31,151 bases of DNA from an uncultured Collinsella sp. (GCA_902470365.1 CABRFZ010000026.1:1-31151), one strand, 5' to 3'. Shown: positions 13,473 to 21,453, counted from the first letter of the stretch. Notes: a model not told the origin generated them from the letters alone. Made by a program: numbers and translations.

Positions 13473-16472
13473 CTATTTCTTAAGAAGGTACGAATAGTTG
13501 TCGCGCACGGCCCTGATGGTCAGGCGGACGGCCTCGGGAAGGCCGGTGTTGACGGCATCGACCGAGACGGTGCGGACCGTGCCGGCGACGCGGACCTTAA
13601 AGTGATCCTCGTCCACGGCCAGGAAGCCCTCGTTCTCGGAGTTCTCCATGTCCTGCTCGCTCCAGAACAGGGTGAGCTTGTCCTTGTAGGGACGGCCCTC
13701 CTGGTAGGGGCAGAACACGGCGCAGTTGCCGCACTCGTTGCACATGCCATCGACATGGACGACCTGATGCTTGGCCAGGCCCGGCACCTTAATGGCCACG
13801 TTGGCGCGGTTGGGGCACACGTCGCAGCAGACCTCGCACACCGAGCCGCAGCCCAGGCAGCGAGTCTTGGTGCAGTTGCGCTTGTCACGGCACAGCGACC
13901 CCTTGCGCTCGTAGCAGGTGCCTTCGCGGCCAGCCTGCTCGTTGCAATCGGCGTACTTGTTAAAGTCCACGCCGGCGATGGCACGGGCGACCTCGGCGGC
14001 GTCGGCAATAGCCTCGACCACGGTGGCAGGACCGCGACGGCAGTCGCCCGCAGCCCAGACGCCCTCGACGCCGGTGGAGGTGGCGGCAAGGCGGCCGCGA
14101 CGGTCGTGCTCAACGCCCGCGGCATCGTACAGGCTGGCGTCGATACCCTCGCCAACGGCGCAGATTACCGTGGTGGCAGGAAGCTCGACGGTCTCACCCG
14201 TGGCGACAGGGCTGCGACGGCCGCTTGCATCCGGCTCGCCAAGCTCCATAACGTCGCAGGTCAGCACGGCGCCGTTAAGTGCCTTGGGCGCCAGCAGCTC
14301 GCAGAACTCAACGCCATCGGCAAGAGCAAGATCGAGCTCTTCCTCGTCGGCGGGCATCTGCTTCTTGGTGCGGCGATACACCAGGCGCACGTTCTTCACA
14401 CCAGCTAGGCGCTTGGCCACGCGGGCCGCATCCATGGCGGTGTTGCCGGCGCCAATGACTACGACGTCCTCGCCCAGCTCGAGCTTCTCGCCCTTCTTGG
14501 CGGCCTCGAGGAACTCCAGCACGTCGAGCTCGGCACCCTCTCCCAGGCCCGCAGAGCCGGGCATCCAGGCACCGGTGGCCACGACCACGTCGGTAAAGCC
14601 CTGGGCCTTGAGCTCGTCGATGGACTCCACGCGAGCATTGAGCTGCACCTTGGCGCCAAAGGCCAGGCAGAGCTCGGCGTCGTGGGAGATATCGTCGCTG
14701 GCGATACGGAACTCGGGGATCACGTGACGGACCACGCCGCCGAGCGAGTCGCGGGCCTCGAAGATGGTGACGGGCACGCCGGCGCGCGTCAGGAAGAACG
14801 CCGTCGCCAGTCCGGCCGGGCCGCCGCCGATAACGGCTACGTTGTGCTCGCCGTCGTTGGCGATGGCCTGGGCGCGCAGCTTGGGCAGCACGGCGGTCAT
14901 GGCCTCGCGGGCGGCCTTGAGCTTGCTGGCGCGAATCTGGGCGCCCTCGGGCTCGTAGAACGCACGCTCGCAGGCACGGCCGCAGGGATGCGGGCAGATG
15001 GTGCCGGTAATAAACGGCAGGGCGTTGCGCTCGATGATGATGTTGAGCGCATCCTCGTAGCGGCCCTCGTCAACAGCCGCCAGGTAGGCGGGAATATCCT
15101 GCTGGATGGGGCAGCTCGTGCGGCACGGCGTGGTAAAGCAGTCGGAAAGCGGGCTCTTGCCGGCGACCTTGCGGTCGGGCAGCGGGCGCAGCGGCTTCTT
15201 GTAGAGCGGGTTGGTGAGCGAGTCAGCCTGGATCGCGGTTACGGCCTCGAGCGAGACGCCCGCGAACGGCTTGCCATCCAGATCGGCAAACTCGCCGGCC
15301 ATCTGGCTAAAGCGCTCATAGCCACCGGGCTTGAGCACGTCGGTCGCCAGGGTAACGGGCCAAATGCCGGCATCGTACAGGGCGCGGATGTTGTAGACCG
15401 TGGCACCACCGGAGTAGCTGATGCGCAGCTTTCCGTCAAACTGCTCGGTAATGCGACGGGCGGCCTCGATAGTCAGCGAGAACAGCGAACGGCCGGACAT
15501 GTACATTTCGGTCGAGGGCAGCTCGTTTCTCGTCACGTCGACGGGGAACGTGTTGGTCAGCTTGACGCCAAACTCCAGGCCACGCTCGGCGCACAGGGCA
15601 ATCAGGCGCTCGAACATAGGCACGGCATCGGCCCACTGCAGGTCCTCGCGGAAGTGCGTGTCATCGAAGACGATGTAGTCAAAGCCCAGCTCGTTCAGAC
15701 GCTGGCGGGCAAACTCATAGCCCAGCAGCGTGGGGTTGCACTTGATGTAGGTGTTGAGGCCCTTCTCGGTGATCAGATAGGTCGCGATGCGCTCGATCTC
15801 GGCGGGCGGGCAGCCATGCAGCGTGGACTCGGTGATGGAGTTGGAGACGCGCGCCGGGATGGACTCGACAAACGCGGCATCGACATGCTCAAACTTGTCC
15901 AGGTTGGCAAGCGCCCATGTGCGGCACTCGTTCCAAACGTCGGAGCCGCTGGCGTCCTTCATGCCCTCGATGTAGGCGTCGACCTTGGGGCCCTTGATGC
16001 CCTCGAGGTCATAGCCCACGGACATGTTAAAGACAAAGCCGTCCGGGCTGCCCAGGCCGTACTCGCGAGCGATGAGGTGGCAGGCGAACCATGCCTTCAC
16101 GTACTCGGCAAAAGCCTGCGGAACCTCGAGCTCGGTCGACCACTCGCAGTTGTAGCACTCGTCCTGCGCCACGATGCAGGGCTTGTTCACACACTTGGAG
16201 AGCTCCTCGCCGTCCATAACCTGAACGGTCTTGAGCTCAAAGAAGCGGGAACCAGCCACGTAGGATGCCACGATGTTCTGGGCAAGCTGCGTGTTGGGGC
16301 CGGCGGCCGGGCCAAACGGAGTCTCGATGCGCTCGTCAAAAATGGGAAGCGCACCCTCCTGGTTGGCCGTGACCATCTTGCGCACGCCAAAGATGGCGCC
16401 CTGAGTCTTGTGCTCCTCGATGATCCAGTTCATCAGCTGCGAAAACGGGATCGGCCTCATGATGTCGCTCAT
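13473..16472 (-). CDS. ygfK: YgfK-type FAD/NAD(P)H oxidoreductase (putative selenate reductase subunit)
   Basis: A 999-aa multidomain flavoprotein. Residues 1 to about 430 form a dihydroorotate-dehydrogenase-like barrel (ISYSGGATVYN at 351-361). A glutamate-synthase-small-subunit-like module follows, with Fe-S cysteines C445/C450/C454 and C493/C497/C501, the FAD motif VIGGGPAG (547-554), the NAD(P)H motif VIGAGNTAM (672-680) and AAGDC (807-811). The C-terminus has two more Fe-S sites, cysteines 872-886 and 911-921. The family is annotated as a selenate reductase subunit, but genetic work on gut purine catabolism links it to urate/xanthine turnover. The ATG at 16472 is chosen because GAGAGGAGC precedes it; the in-frame extension to 16616 encodes an unlikely Arg-rich leader. 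It probably supplies or accepts electrons for the hydroxylase. Confidence 0.92.
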   Translation of the reverse strand: MSDIMRPIPFSQLMNWIIEEHKTQGAIFGVRKMVTANQEGALPIFDERIETPFGPAAGPNTQLAQNIVASYVAGSRFFELKTVQVMDGEELSKCVNKPCIVAQDECYNCEWSTELEVPQAFAEYVKAWFACHLIAREYGLGSPDGFVFNMSVGYDLEGIKGPKVDAYIEGMKDASGSDVWNECRTWALANLDKFEHVDAAFVESIPARVSNSITESTLHGCPPAEIERIATYLITEKGLNTYIKCNPTLLGYEFARQRLNELGFDYIVFDDTHFREDLQWADAVPMFERLIALCAERGLEFGVKLTNTFPVDVTRNELPSTEMYMSGRSLFSLTIEAARRITEQFDGKLRISYSGGATVYNIRALYDAGIWPVTLATDVLKPGGYERFSQMAGEFADLDGKPFAGVSLEAVTAIQADSLTNPLYKKPLRPLPDRKVAGKSPLSDCFTTPCRTSCPIQQDIPAYLAAVDEGRYEDALNIIIERNALPFITGTICPHPCGRACERAFYEPEGAQIRASKLKAAREAMTAVLPKLRAQAIANDGEHNVAVIGGGPAGLATAFFLTRAGVPVTIFEARDSLGGVVRHVIPEFRIASDDISHDAELCLAFGAKVQLNARVESIDELKAQGFTDVVVATGAWMPGSAGLGEGAELDVLEFLEAAKKGEKLELGEDVVVIGAGNTAMDAARVAKRLAGVKNVRLVYRRTKKQMPADEEELDLALADGVEFCELLAPKALNGAVLTCDVMELGEPDASGRRSPVATGETVELPATTVICAVGEGIDASLYDAAGVEHDRRGRLAATSTGVEGVWAAGDCRRGPATVVEAIADAAEVARAIAGVDFNKYADCNEQAGREGTCYERKGSLCRDKRNCTKTRCLGCGSVCEVCCDVCPNRANVAIKVPGLAKHQVVHVDGMCNECGNCAVFCPYQEGRPYKDKLTLFWSEQDMENSENEGFLAVDEDHFKVRVAGTVRTVSVDAVNTGLPEAVRLTIRAVRDNYSYLLKK

Positions 16473-16622
16473 AATGAGCTCCTCTCTGTAACGCCCGGCG
16501 AGACCGCGCGGCGGGCGCAAATACGGTGTAGCGCTAGCACAGCGCCGGCGACCCCGCGGAGGCCGCCTATGCGCGCGCCGGATGCGGCGAAACATCCGAC
16601 GCGCGCGAATCTCCAATTGGAA
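16473..16622 (-). promoter_or_regulatory. Hairpin-rich spacer between ssnA and ygfK
   Basis: A 150-bp GC-rich spacer with no gene. At 16572-16605 a 13-bp stem (12 Watson-Crick pairs and one G-T) with an 8-nt loop follows the ssnA stop. At 16492-16517 the repeat CGCCCG/CGGGCG encloses a CCGCGCGG palindrome close to the ygfK RBS. There is no T tract. Likely roles are differential mRNA stability or attenuation within the operon. Confidence 0.5.
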
Positions 16623-17978
16623 TTAGTACACGCGATCGTTGAGCGTGCTCCAGAGCTTCTTGGACTCGGCCATGGTCCACGCGTTGATCTTGTCCTCATC
16701 AATGCCAACGAACTCGCGATCCTTGTACAGGACGCGGCCGTTGATGATGGTGGTGCGGCAGTTTTTGCCCATCATGCCAAAGAGCATGTGGCCGTCGATG
16801 TTCTCCTCGCTCAGCGGCGTAAAGGGCTTGTAGTCCATGACGATGACGTCGGCGGCAGCGCCGGGCTCAAGCACACCGAGCTTGCGATCGAAGTACTTGC
16901 TGGCCATCTTGGCGTTGTTCTCGAACAGCATGGTCATGGCCTCGCACCAGCCCACGTTGGGCATGGCGGCGTTGTGGCGCTGAATGATCAGGAAAACCTT
17001 GAGGCTCTCGAGCATATCGTGGGTGTAGGCGTCGGTGCCCATGCACACGGGGATGCCGCGGCGGAAGAACTCGAGCACGGGGGCGCAGCCCACGGCGTTG
17101 CCCATATTGGATTCGGGGTTGTTAACCAGCCAGGTGCCGGACTCCTTGACGATATCCATCTCGGCGGGCGTCACATGGATGCAGTGGCCGAGCATGGTGT
17201 CGGGACCGAGCAGGTTGTGCTGCAGCAGGCGCTCGACGGGGCTGATGCCGCCGCGGTTGAGGCGGGAGTCCCACACATCGTTCATGCCCTCGCACACGTG
17301 GATGTGGAAGCCGGTCAGACCGTTGTTGGCCTCGGCCATCTTATCCATGGTCTCGTCCGACAGCGTAAAGGTAGCGTGACCGCCAAACATTGCGGCGATC
17401 ATGTGGTTGTCGTTATCGCGACGCTCCTTGGCGGCCCACTGGGCAAACTCGGCGTTCTCGGCAATAGCCTGATCGCACTTTTCCTGGCCACGGCGGTCGG
17501 AAACCTCGTAGCACAGGCACGAACGCATGCCCAGCTCCTGAGCGGCGTCCTTAATGGTAAAGAGACTGCCCGGAATCTCGCAGAAGCTCGCGTGGTGATC
17601 GAAGATCGTGGTGACGCCGTCGCGGATGGAATCCAGAATCGTGGCATAGGCGCTGGCCTTGGTGCCGTCGAGCGTCAGGTTGTCGTCAATCTTCCACCAC
17701 TGCTGCTCAAGATTCTCCAGGAAGTTGGTGGGGCTGCAGCCCTTAATGGCAAGGCCGCGGGCCAGACCCGAGTAGATGTGGGTGTGGCAGTTGATAAGTC
17801 CGGGCATGATGAGGTTGCCCTGGGCGTCGACGTACTCGGCATCCGGGTACTTGGCCTTGAGCTCGCGCTCGGGGCCCACTTCGACGATCGTATCTCCGTC
17901 AATAGCGACCGCACCGTTTGGAATAAACGGGGCCTGAGCGTTGCGGGTAAAGACGGAACCGTTAGCGACCAGAAGCAT
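16623..17978 (-). CDS. ssnA: SsnA-type amidohydrolase
   Basis: A 451-aa metal-dependent hydrolase of the amidohydrolase superfamily (ATZ/guanine deaminase branch). Metal and catalytic residues are visible: NCHTHIYSG (H65, H67), GFHIHVCEG (H225, H227), GHCIHVTP (H265, H268) and MGTDAYTHD (D316). SsnA is a constant member of the YgfK/Xdh purine cluster, but its substrate is not settled; a purine or purine-derived amidine/amide is likely. The ATG at 17978 is preferred because AGGGAG lies 6 nt before it; an in-frame extension to 17996 would cover that RBS. Cytoplasmic. Confidence 0.92.
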   Translation of the reverse strand: MLLVANGSVFTRNAQAPFIPNGAVAIDGDTIVEVGPERELKAKYPDAEYVDAQGNLIMPGLINCHTHIYSGLARGLAIKGCSPTNFLENLEQQWWKIDDNLTLDGTKASAYATILDSIRDGVTTIFDHHASFCEIPGSLFTIKDAAQELGMRSCLCYEVSDRRGQEKCDQAIAENAEFAQWAAKERRDNDNHMIAAMFGGHATFTLSDETMDKMAEANNGLTGFHIHVCEGMNDVWDSRLNRGGISPVERLLQHNLLGPDTMLGHCIHVTPAEMDIVKESGTWLVNNPESNMGNAVGCAPVLEFFRRGIPVCMGTDAYTHDMLESLKVFLIIQRHNAAMPNVGWCEAMTMLFENNAKMASKYFDRKLGVLEPGAAADVIVMDYKPFTPLSEENIDGHMLFGMMGKNCRTTIINGRVLYKDREFVGIDEDKINAWTMAESKKLWSTLNDRVY

Positions 17979-18174
17979 AAATGCTCCCTTCAACATCAGA
18001 GGCGGGGTTTGACACCTCTGACATAGCGGAAGTGCGAAGCGCCGGCCTACACCGGAAACGGGCCCTCTCCCGTCAACGCTTCACCAAAGGGACAAGCCCT
18101 TTGAAGTGCGGCCTATCGCCGCATGACGTCGGCGGACGAGGCGATACGTCCGCCAACGAATAGCACCGAATTGG
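17979..18174 (-). promoter_or_regulatory. String of six hairpins between the permease gene and ssnA
   Basis: The 196-bp spacer packs six short inverted repeats: GGCGGACG/CGTCCGCC (18131-18154), TGCGGC/GCCGCA (18107-18123), CAAAGGG/CCCTTTG (18085-18103), ACGGG/CCCGT (18058-18073), CCGG/CCGG (18042-18055), and TCAGAGG/CCTCTGA (17996-18021) right before the ssnA RBS. I do not recognise a known riboswitch class in it. A structured leader that tunes ssnA against the permease is plausible. Confidence 0.5.
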
Positions 18175-19569
18175 TTACTTCTTGCTCTCAGGCAAGACCA
18201 GATCCACGGCAGCGTCCTTGGCGGCATCGATGTGCTGAGCCACGACCGGCGTCTGCGGGAGGATCAGATTGAGCACGATCGCCATGATGGCGGTAGGGGT
18301 CACGGCGTTGGAGCCGATGACGGTGGACACCCAGGTGGGCATGCCCTCGCCGGCAAGGCAACCGCTGGCCATCCAGATGCCCAGGCCAAAGACGACAGAG
18401 GTGCCGACGATGGTGGTGGTGCGCTGCGTGAGACCCTCGCGGGTGAACATGCGCACACCGTTCATGGTGATGGTGCCAAAGACGCCGACGGTCGCGCCGC
18501 CGATGACAGGCTGCGGGATGGCGGAGAGCACGGCAGAGAGCTGCGGGAACAGACCGGCGATGGCAAAGACGGCCGCGATGATCACAAAGACCCACTTGTT
18601 GACGACCTTGTTGGAGCAGATGATGCCCACGTTCTGGCCAAGGGCGCTGGTGGGAAGACCGCCCAGCAGGCCGCCGACCATAGAGGTGAGGCCCTGGGAC
18701 ACGATGGCACCGGAGAGCTCGCGCTCGGTGGGCATACGGTCGATGGAGCCCAGGCAGGCAGCGGAGACGTCGCCGATAACCTGGATGGCGACCATGGGGA
18801 ACACGACGGCGAGGGTAATGCAGACCTCGGGATCAAACTCGAGCGCGTAGGGCATGAGCTTGGGAAGGGCGAAGACCTGGGCGGTGGCGACGCTGGAGAA
18901 GTCGATCATGCCAAAGGGAATCGAAACGATCATGCCGACGATCATGCCAAAGAATACGGAGCCCAGCTTGAGCGTGCCCTTGCCAAAGTTGGCGAGCGCA
19001 AAGACCACGGCGAAGGTGATAAGAGCAACGCACCAGGCCTGCGGGGTACCCCACAGCGGCGTGCCCATGCCGCCGGCCATGTACTTGACGGCCGTGGGAT
19101 AGAGAGAGACGCCAATGGAGAAGATGACCGTACCGGTCACGACGGGCGGGAACAGCCACTTGATCTTGCTGTAGGCCAGACCAAAGAGGACCGCGACGGC
19201 ACCGCCGACAATCTCGCCGCCCAGCAGCGCGCCAAAACTAAAGCCCGAGGCGCCCATGGCCTGCAGGGCCGGCAGGAACGCGAACGAAACGCCCATGACG
19301 ATGGGCAGGCCGCCGCCGATACGACGGAAGGGAGCGAAGGCCTGAAGGGCCGTGTCGATTGCCGAAAGAATGAGCGCAACCTGAATGATGTCGGTGCTCT
19401 GCTGGCTATTAAAGCCGTAGACGCCGGCCATGATGACCGCCGGGGTAATGATGCCGGCAAACGATGCCAGTACGTGCTGAAGGGCACACGGGATCATTTC
19501 CTTAACGGGAGGCATGCCTTCGCGAGTGAACAGGGCTTCAGTGCCGTTCGTAACCGTCTCCTGGGTCAT
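18175..19569 (-). CDS. NCS2-family nucleobase permease (xanthine/urate type)
   Basis: A 464-aa polytopic membrane protein of the NCS2/NAT family; a proton- or sodium-coupled purine importer is expected. Visible motifs are LQHVLASFAG in TM1 (H32, like XanQ H31), GGGLPIVMG in TM3, IQVIGDVSA in TM8 (Q263, D267), and the NAT signature region LGQNVGIICSNK in TM10 (Q312, N313). The TM8 position that is Glu in XanQ (E272) and UraA (E241) reads Gln here. The ATG at 19569 is supported by GGTGG upstream and by a normal NCS2 N-terminus; the in-frame extension to 19656 is rejected. As first gene of the purine operon it probably imports its substrate; urate, xanthine and uracil cannot be distinguished from sequence alone. 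Confidence 0.9.
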   Translation of the reverse strand: MTQETVTNGTEALFTREGMPPVKEMIPCALQHVLASFAGIITPAVIMAGVYGFNSQQSTDIIQVALILSAIDTALQAFAPFRRIGGGLPIVMGVSFAFLPALQAMGASGFSFGALLGGEIVGGAVAVLFGLAYSKIKWLFPPVVTGTVIFSIGVSLYPTAVKYMAGGMGTPLWGTPQAWCVALITFAVVFALANFGKGTLKLGSVFFGMIVGMIVSIPFGMIDFSSVATAQVFALPKLMPYALEFDPEVCITLAVVFPMVAIQVIGDVSAACLGSIDRMPTERELSGAIVSQGLTSMVGGLLGGLPTSALGQNVGIICSNKVVNKWVFVIIAAVFAIAGLFPQLSAVLSAIPQPVIGGATVGVFGTITMNGVRMFTREGLTQRTTTIVGTSVVFGLGIWMASGCLAGEGMPTWVSTVIGSNAVTPTAIMAIVLNLILPQTPVVAQHIDAAKDAAVDLVLPESKK

Positions 19570-19656
19570 TTGACCACCAATCCTCGAAATAGTTGTTTTC
19601 GCATCTAACGCTCTATTGTGACGCAGTGCGGGGTTGAGGTTGTGCCTTCGTTGCAT

Positions 19657-19685
19657 ATCGTATTAAAGATGATTCTCATTCTCAA
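19657..19685 (-). promoter_or_regulatory. Promoter of the purine operon
   Basis: Minus strand -35 TTGAGA (19685-19680), 17-bp spacer, -10 TACGAT (19662-19657). It lies 88 bp upstream of the permease start. The -35 overlaps a Fur-like box. Confidence 0.55.
19670..19684. promoter_or_regulatory. Fur/Zur-like box overlapping the operon -35
   Basis: TGATTCTCATTCTCA matches the 7-1-7 Fur consensus (TGATAAT-N-ATTATCA) at 11 of 14 positions. On the other strand it reads as two tandem GAGAAT hexamers. It would let iron or another metal regulate an operon rich in Fe-S clusters. In the same 351-bp intergenic region, TGGTCAA is repeated at 19754 and 19782, a possible site for the divergent regulator. 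Confidence 0.35.
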
Positions 19686-19920
19686 TAATAATTTTTTGTT
19701 ATCAGACTATTCTTCAGCTGAGATAACGCATTTCCGCAGGTCAGGAAAGTGTCTGGTCAAAATAACATCTAACTTTTCTTTTGGTCAACCGTTTACCGCC
19801 AAATTCCTACCGTTCGTCTGTACTACGCAATGTACCTGCGGATATACGAGATGATGAGCAGCGTGTTACCATGATAAAAAATTGTTATGAAACTTCCGAT
19901 TACACCCAAAGGAGTTGCCC

Positions 19921-20577
19921 GTGAACGAGACCGTACGTCGCTTTTTGCCGATGGTCGATTTCCTGGAGCAGATACTCGGCAAAAACAGCGAAATCGTGCT
20001 GCACGATTTCTCGGATCCCGACCACGCCATCGTCGATATTCGCAACGGCATCGTGAGCGGCCGCAAGGTCGGCGGTCCCGCCACCGACCTGGCACTCAAG
20101 ATCATGCACGACGCCAAGTATCGCGACCTGCCGTTTATTACGGGCTACGAGGGGCGCGGTGCCGGTGGCAAGACGTTGGAGTCGGCGACGTACTTTATCC
20201 GCGAGAATGACGAGATTGTCGGTATGCTCTGCGTCAACACCGATCTTTCCACGGTCCGCTCCATCAACGCCATGGCGCAGCAGCTCATGGCCTGCTTCGA
20301 CGCTGTGCCAAGGCAGGCGGAGCCCGCGTCTATCGAGGTCGAAAGTCTTTCGGAGTCTACACAGGAGCTCATCGACCGCAGCATTTCCGAGTTGCTCGAA
20401 AGCCGCGGACAGGATGTCGCCTCGCTTGGGCAGGCCGATCGCGTGGACGTTATTCGCCACCTTAACGGCAACGGCGTATTTATGCTCAAGGGCGCTGTTG
20501 CTTGCGCTGCCACCGCGCTGGGCATCTCGGAGCCCAGCGTCTACCGCTACCTGCAAAAAGTCCGCAAGGAAGGCTAA
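19921..20577 (+). CDS. YheO-like PAS / HTH_22 transcriptional regulator
   Basis: A 218-aa regulator. The N-terminal YheO-type PAS region contains FLEQILGKNSEIVLHDF, VSGRKVGGPATDLAL and EIVGMLCVNTDLS (about 15-120). The C-terminal HTH_22 helix-turn-helix has RVDVIRHLNGNGVFMLKGAV and ALGISEPSVYRYLQKVRKE (about 178-216). The family includes E. coli YheO and the D-arginine repressor DauR. It starts at a GTG with AAAGGAG 6 nt upstream; an earlier TTG at 19915 sits inside the RBS spacer. It diverges from the purine operon across a shared intergenic region, so it probably controls that operon in response to a small molecule bound by the PAS-like domain. Ligand unknown. Confidence 0.85.
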   Translation: MNETVRRFLPMVDFLEQILGKNSEIVLHDFSDPDHAIVDIRNGIVSGRKVGGPATDLALKIMHDAKYRDLPFITGYEGRGAGGKTLESATYFIRENDEIVGMLCVNTDLSTVRSINAMAQQLMACFDAVPRQAEPASIEVESLSESTQELIDRSISELLESRGQDVASLGQADRVDVIRHLNGNGVFMLKGAVACAATALGISEPSVYRYLQKVRKEG

Positions 20578-20627
20578 CGAGCAAAAAGACTGCCCTTGGT
20601 GGCTCCGCAAGCGATCCGTCACGTGAC

Positions 20628-20667
20628 AAAAGAACCCTGCAGCTCGCACGCGCTGCAGGGTTCTTTT
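20628..20667. terminator. Bidirectional terminator between the regulator gene and ridA
   Basis: A perfect 15-bp stem (AAAAGAACCCTGCAG and its complement) with a 10-nt loop. The arms supply T runs on both strands. It lies between convergent genes, 50 bp after the regulator stop and 30 bp after the ridA stop. Confidence 0.9.
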
Positions 20668-20697
20668 TGCATGTCATGTTTTGTTTTCGCCAACGCC

Positions 20698-21075
20698 TTA
20701 GAGAGCGGCGACGACCTCGATCTCGACCAGACCGCCGGCCGGAAGGGCGGCAACCTGGAAAGCGCTGCGCGCGGGGAACGGAGCCTCGAACTTGGAGGCG
20801 TAGATCTCGTTCACGGCAGCGAAGTCGGCGATGTCGGCCAGATAGACCGTGGTCTTGACGACATCGGCAAAGGTGGCGCCGGCAGCGGTCAGCAAAGCCT
20901 CGACGTTAGCAAGGGACTGCTTAGCCTGGGCCTCGACGCCCTCGGGCATCTTGCCGGTTGCGGGGTCGATGCCCAGCTGGCCGGACAGGAACACCATGTT
21001 GCCGGTCTGGATGCCGGGGGAATACGGGCCGATGGCTGCGGGTGCGTTATCGGAAGACACGACGGTCTTGCTCAT
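20698..21075 (-). CDS. ridA: RidA-family enamine/imine deaminase
   Basis: A 125-aa YjgF/UK114-family protein. Conserved landmarks are AAIGPYSPG, VFLSGQLGIDP, VVKTTVYLADIADFAAVNEIY, FPARSAFQV (the Arg that binds the substrate carboxylate) and GGLVEIEVVA. The family is a cytoplasmic homotrimer that hydrolyses reactive enamines and imines such as 2-aminoacrylate to 2-ketoacids. The ATG at 21075 follows AAGGAG; the in-frame extension to 21135 is not supported. Context: gut purine clusters commonly include 2,3-diaminopropionate ammonia-lyase, which yields 2-aminoacrylate, so RidA here may serve purine catabolism. That link is inference; the lyase is not in this window. Confidence 0.93.
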   Translation of the reverse strand: MSKTVVSSDNAPAAIGPYSPGIQTGNMVFLSGQLGIDPATGKMPEGVEAQAKQSLANVEALLTAAGATFADVVKTTVYLADIADFAAVNEIYASKFEAPFPARSAFQVAALPAGGLVEIEVVAAL

Positions 21076-21164
21076 GTTTTTCTCCTTACGATCAGATAGA
21101 GAGCGTGAGCGCGGCGTTCGCACCGGGAGGCACAATTCGGTCTGAACACCGCGCTTGATTTGGG

Positions 21165-21193
21165 ATAGTACTCAAGGTTTCCGCGCGATGCAA
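21165..21193 (-). promoter_or_regulatory. Candidate promoter of ridA
   Basis: Minus strand -35 TTGCAT (21193-21188), 17-bp spacer, -10 TACTAT (21170-21165), 90 bp before the ridA start. Moderate match to consensus. Confidence 0.4.
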
Positions 21194-21275
21194 GATTATT
21201 ATCACGTTGCGAGAATATTTTATCGCCCAACGGCGCCTGTCAGCCGCTGAACGGCACGACCGGGCGGTGAAGCTC

Positions 21276-21347
21276 AAAATGATCCGTTTCCCTCCGTCCC
21301 CAGCGGATCAGGTGATCCATGGAGGACGGAGGGAAACGGATCATTTT
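21276..21347. repeat. Long perfect palindrome (24-bp arms) upstream of the U32-family gene
   Basis: Arms 21276-21299 and 21324-21347 (core GATCCGTTTCCCTCC) are perfectly complementary. The 24-nt loop contains a further inverted repeat GGATCA/TGATCC (21305-21318), so almost the whole 72 bp can fold. The right arm ends in a T run. It lies in the 378-bp gap between divergent ridA and the U32-family gene, in the latter's leader. It may be a REPIN-type dispersed element or an attenuator. Confidence 0.8.
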
Positions 21348-21453
21348 TGCTGCAAGGGCTGCTGAAGACTTTATCCTGCTTGAGCCACAGGGCTCGTCCA
21401 CCGCAACAGCACCACTATACTTTCGAGTATCTGAGCATTTTGAAAGGCAGGAT

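Noticed and set aside
16473..16616. N-terminal extension of YgfK by 48 residues
   Set aside because: The extension is Arg/Pro-rich, covers intergenic hairpins, and the ATG at 16472 has a clear Shine-Dalgarno and matches the family N-terminus.
14682..18026. Plus-strand open frame of over 1100 codons antisense to ygfK and ssnA
   Set aside because: It mirrors two well-supported genes, has no recognisable domain, and arises from the high-GC codon bias of the opposite strand. The same holds for 11470-13497, 10021-11337, 18232-19608 and 2171-3706 on the plus strand and 22165-23715 on the minus strand.
17979..18174. Known riboswitch (purine, xanthine or molybdenum cofactor type) upstream of ssnA
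   Set aside because: I could not match the conserved bases of these classes; only generic hairpins are visible, so it is listed as an unassigned structured spacer.
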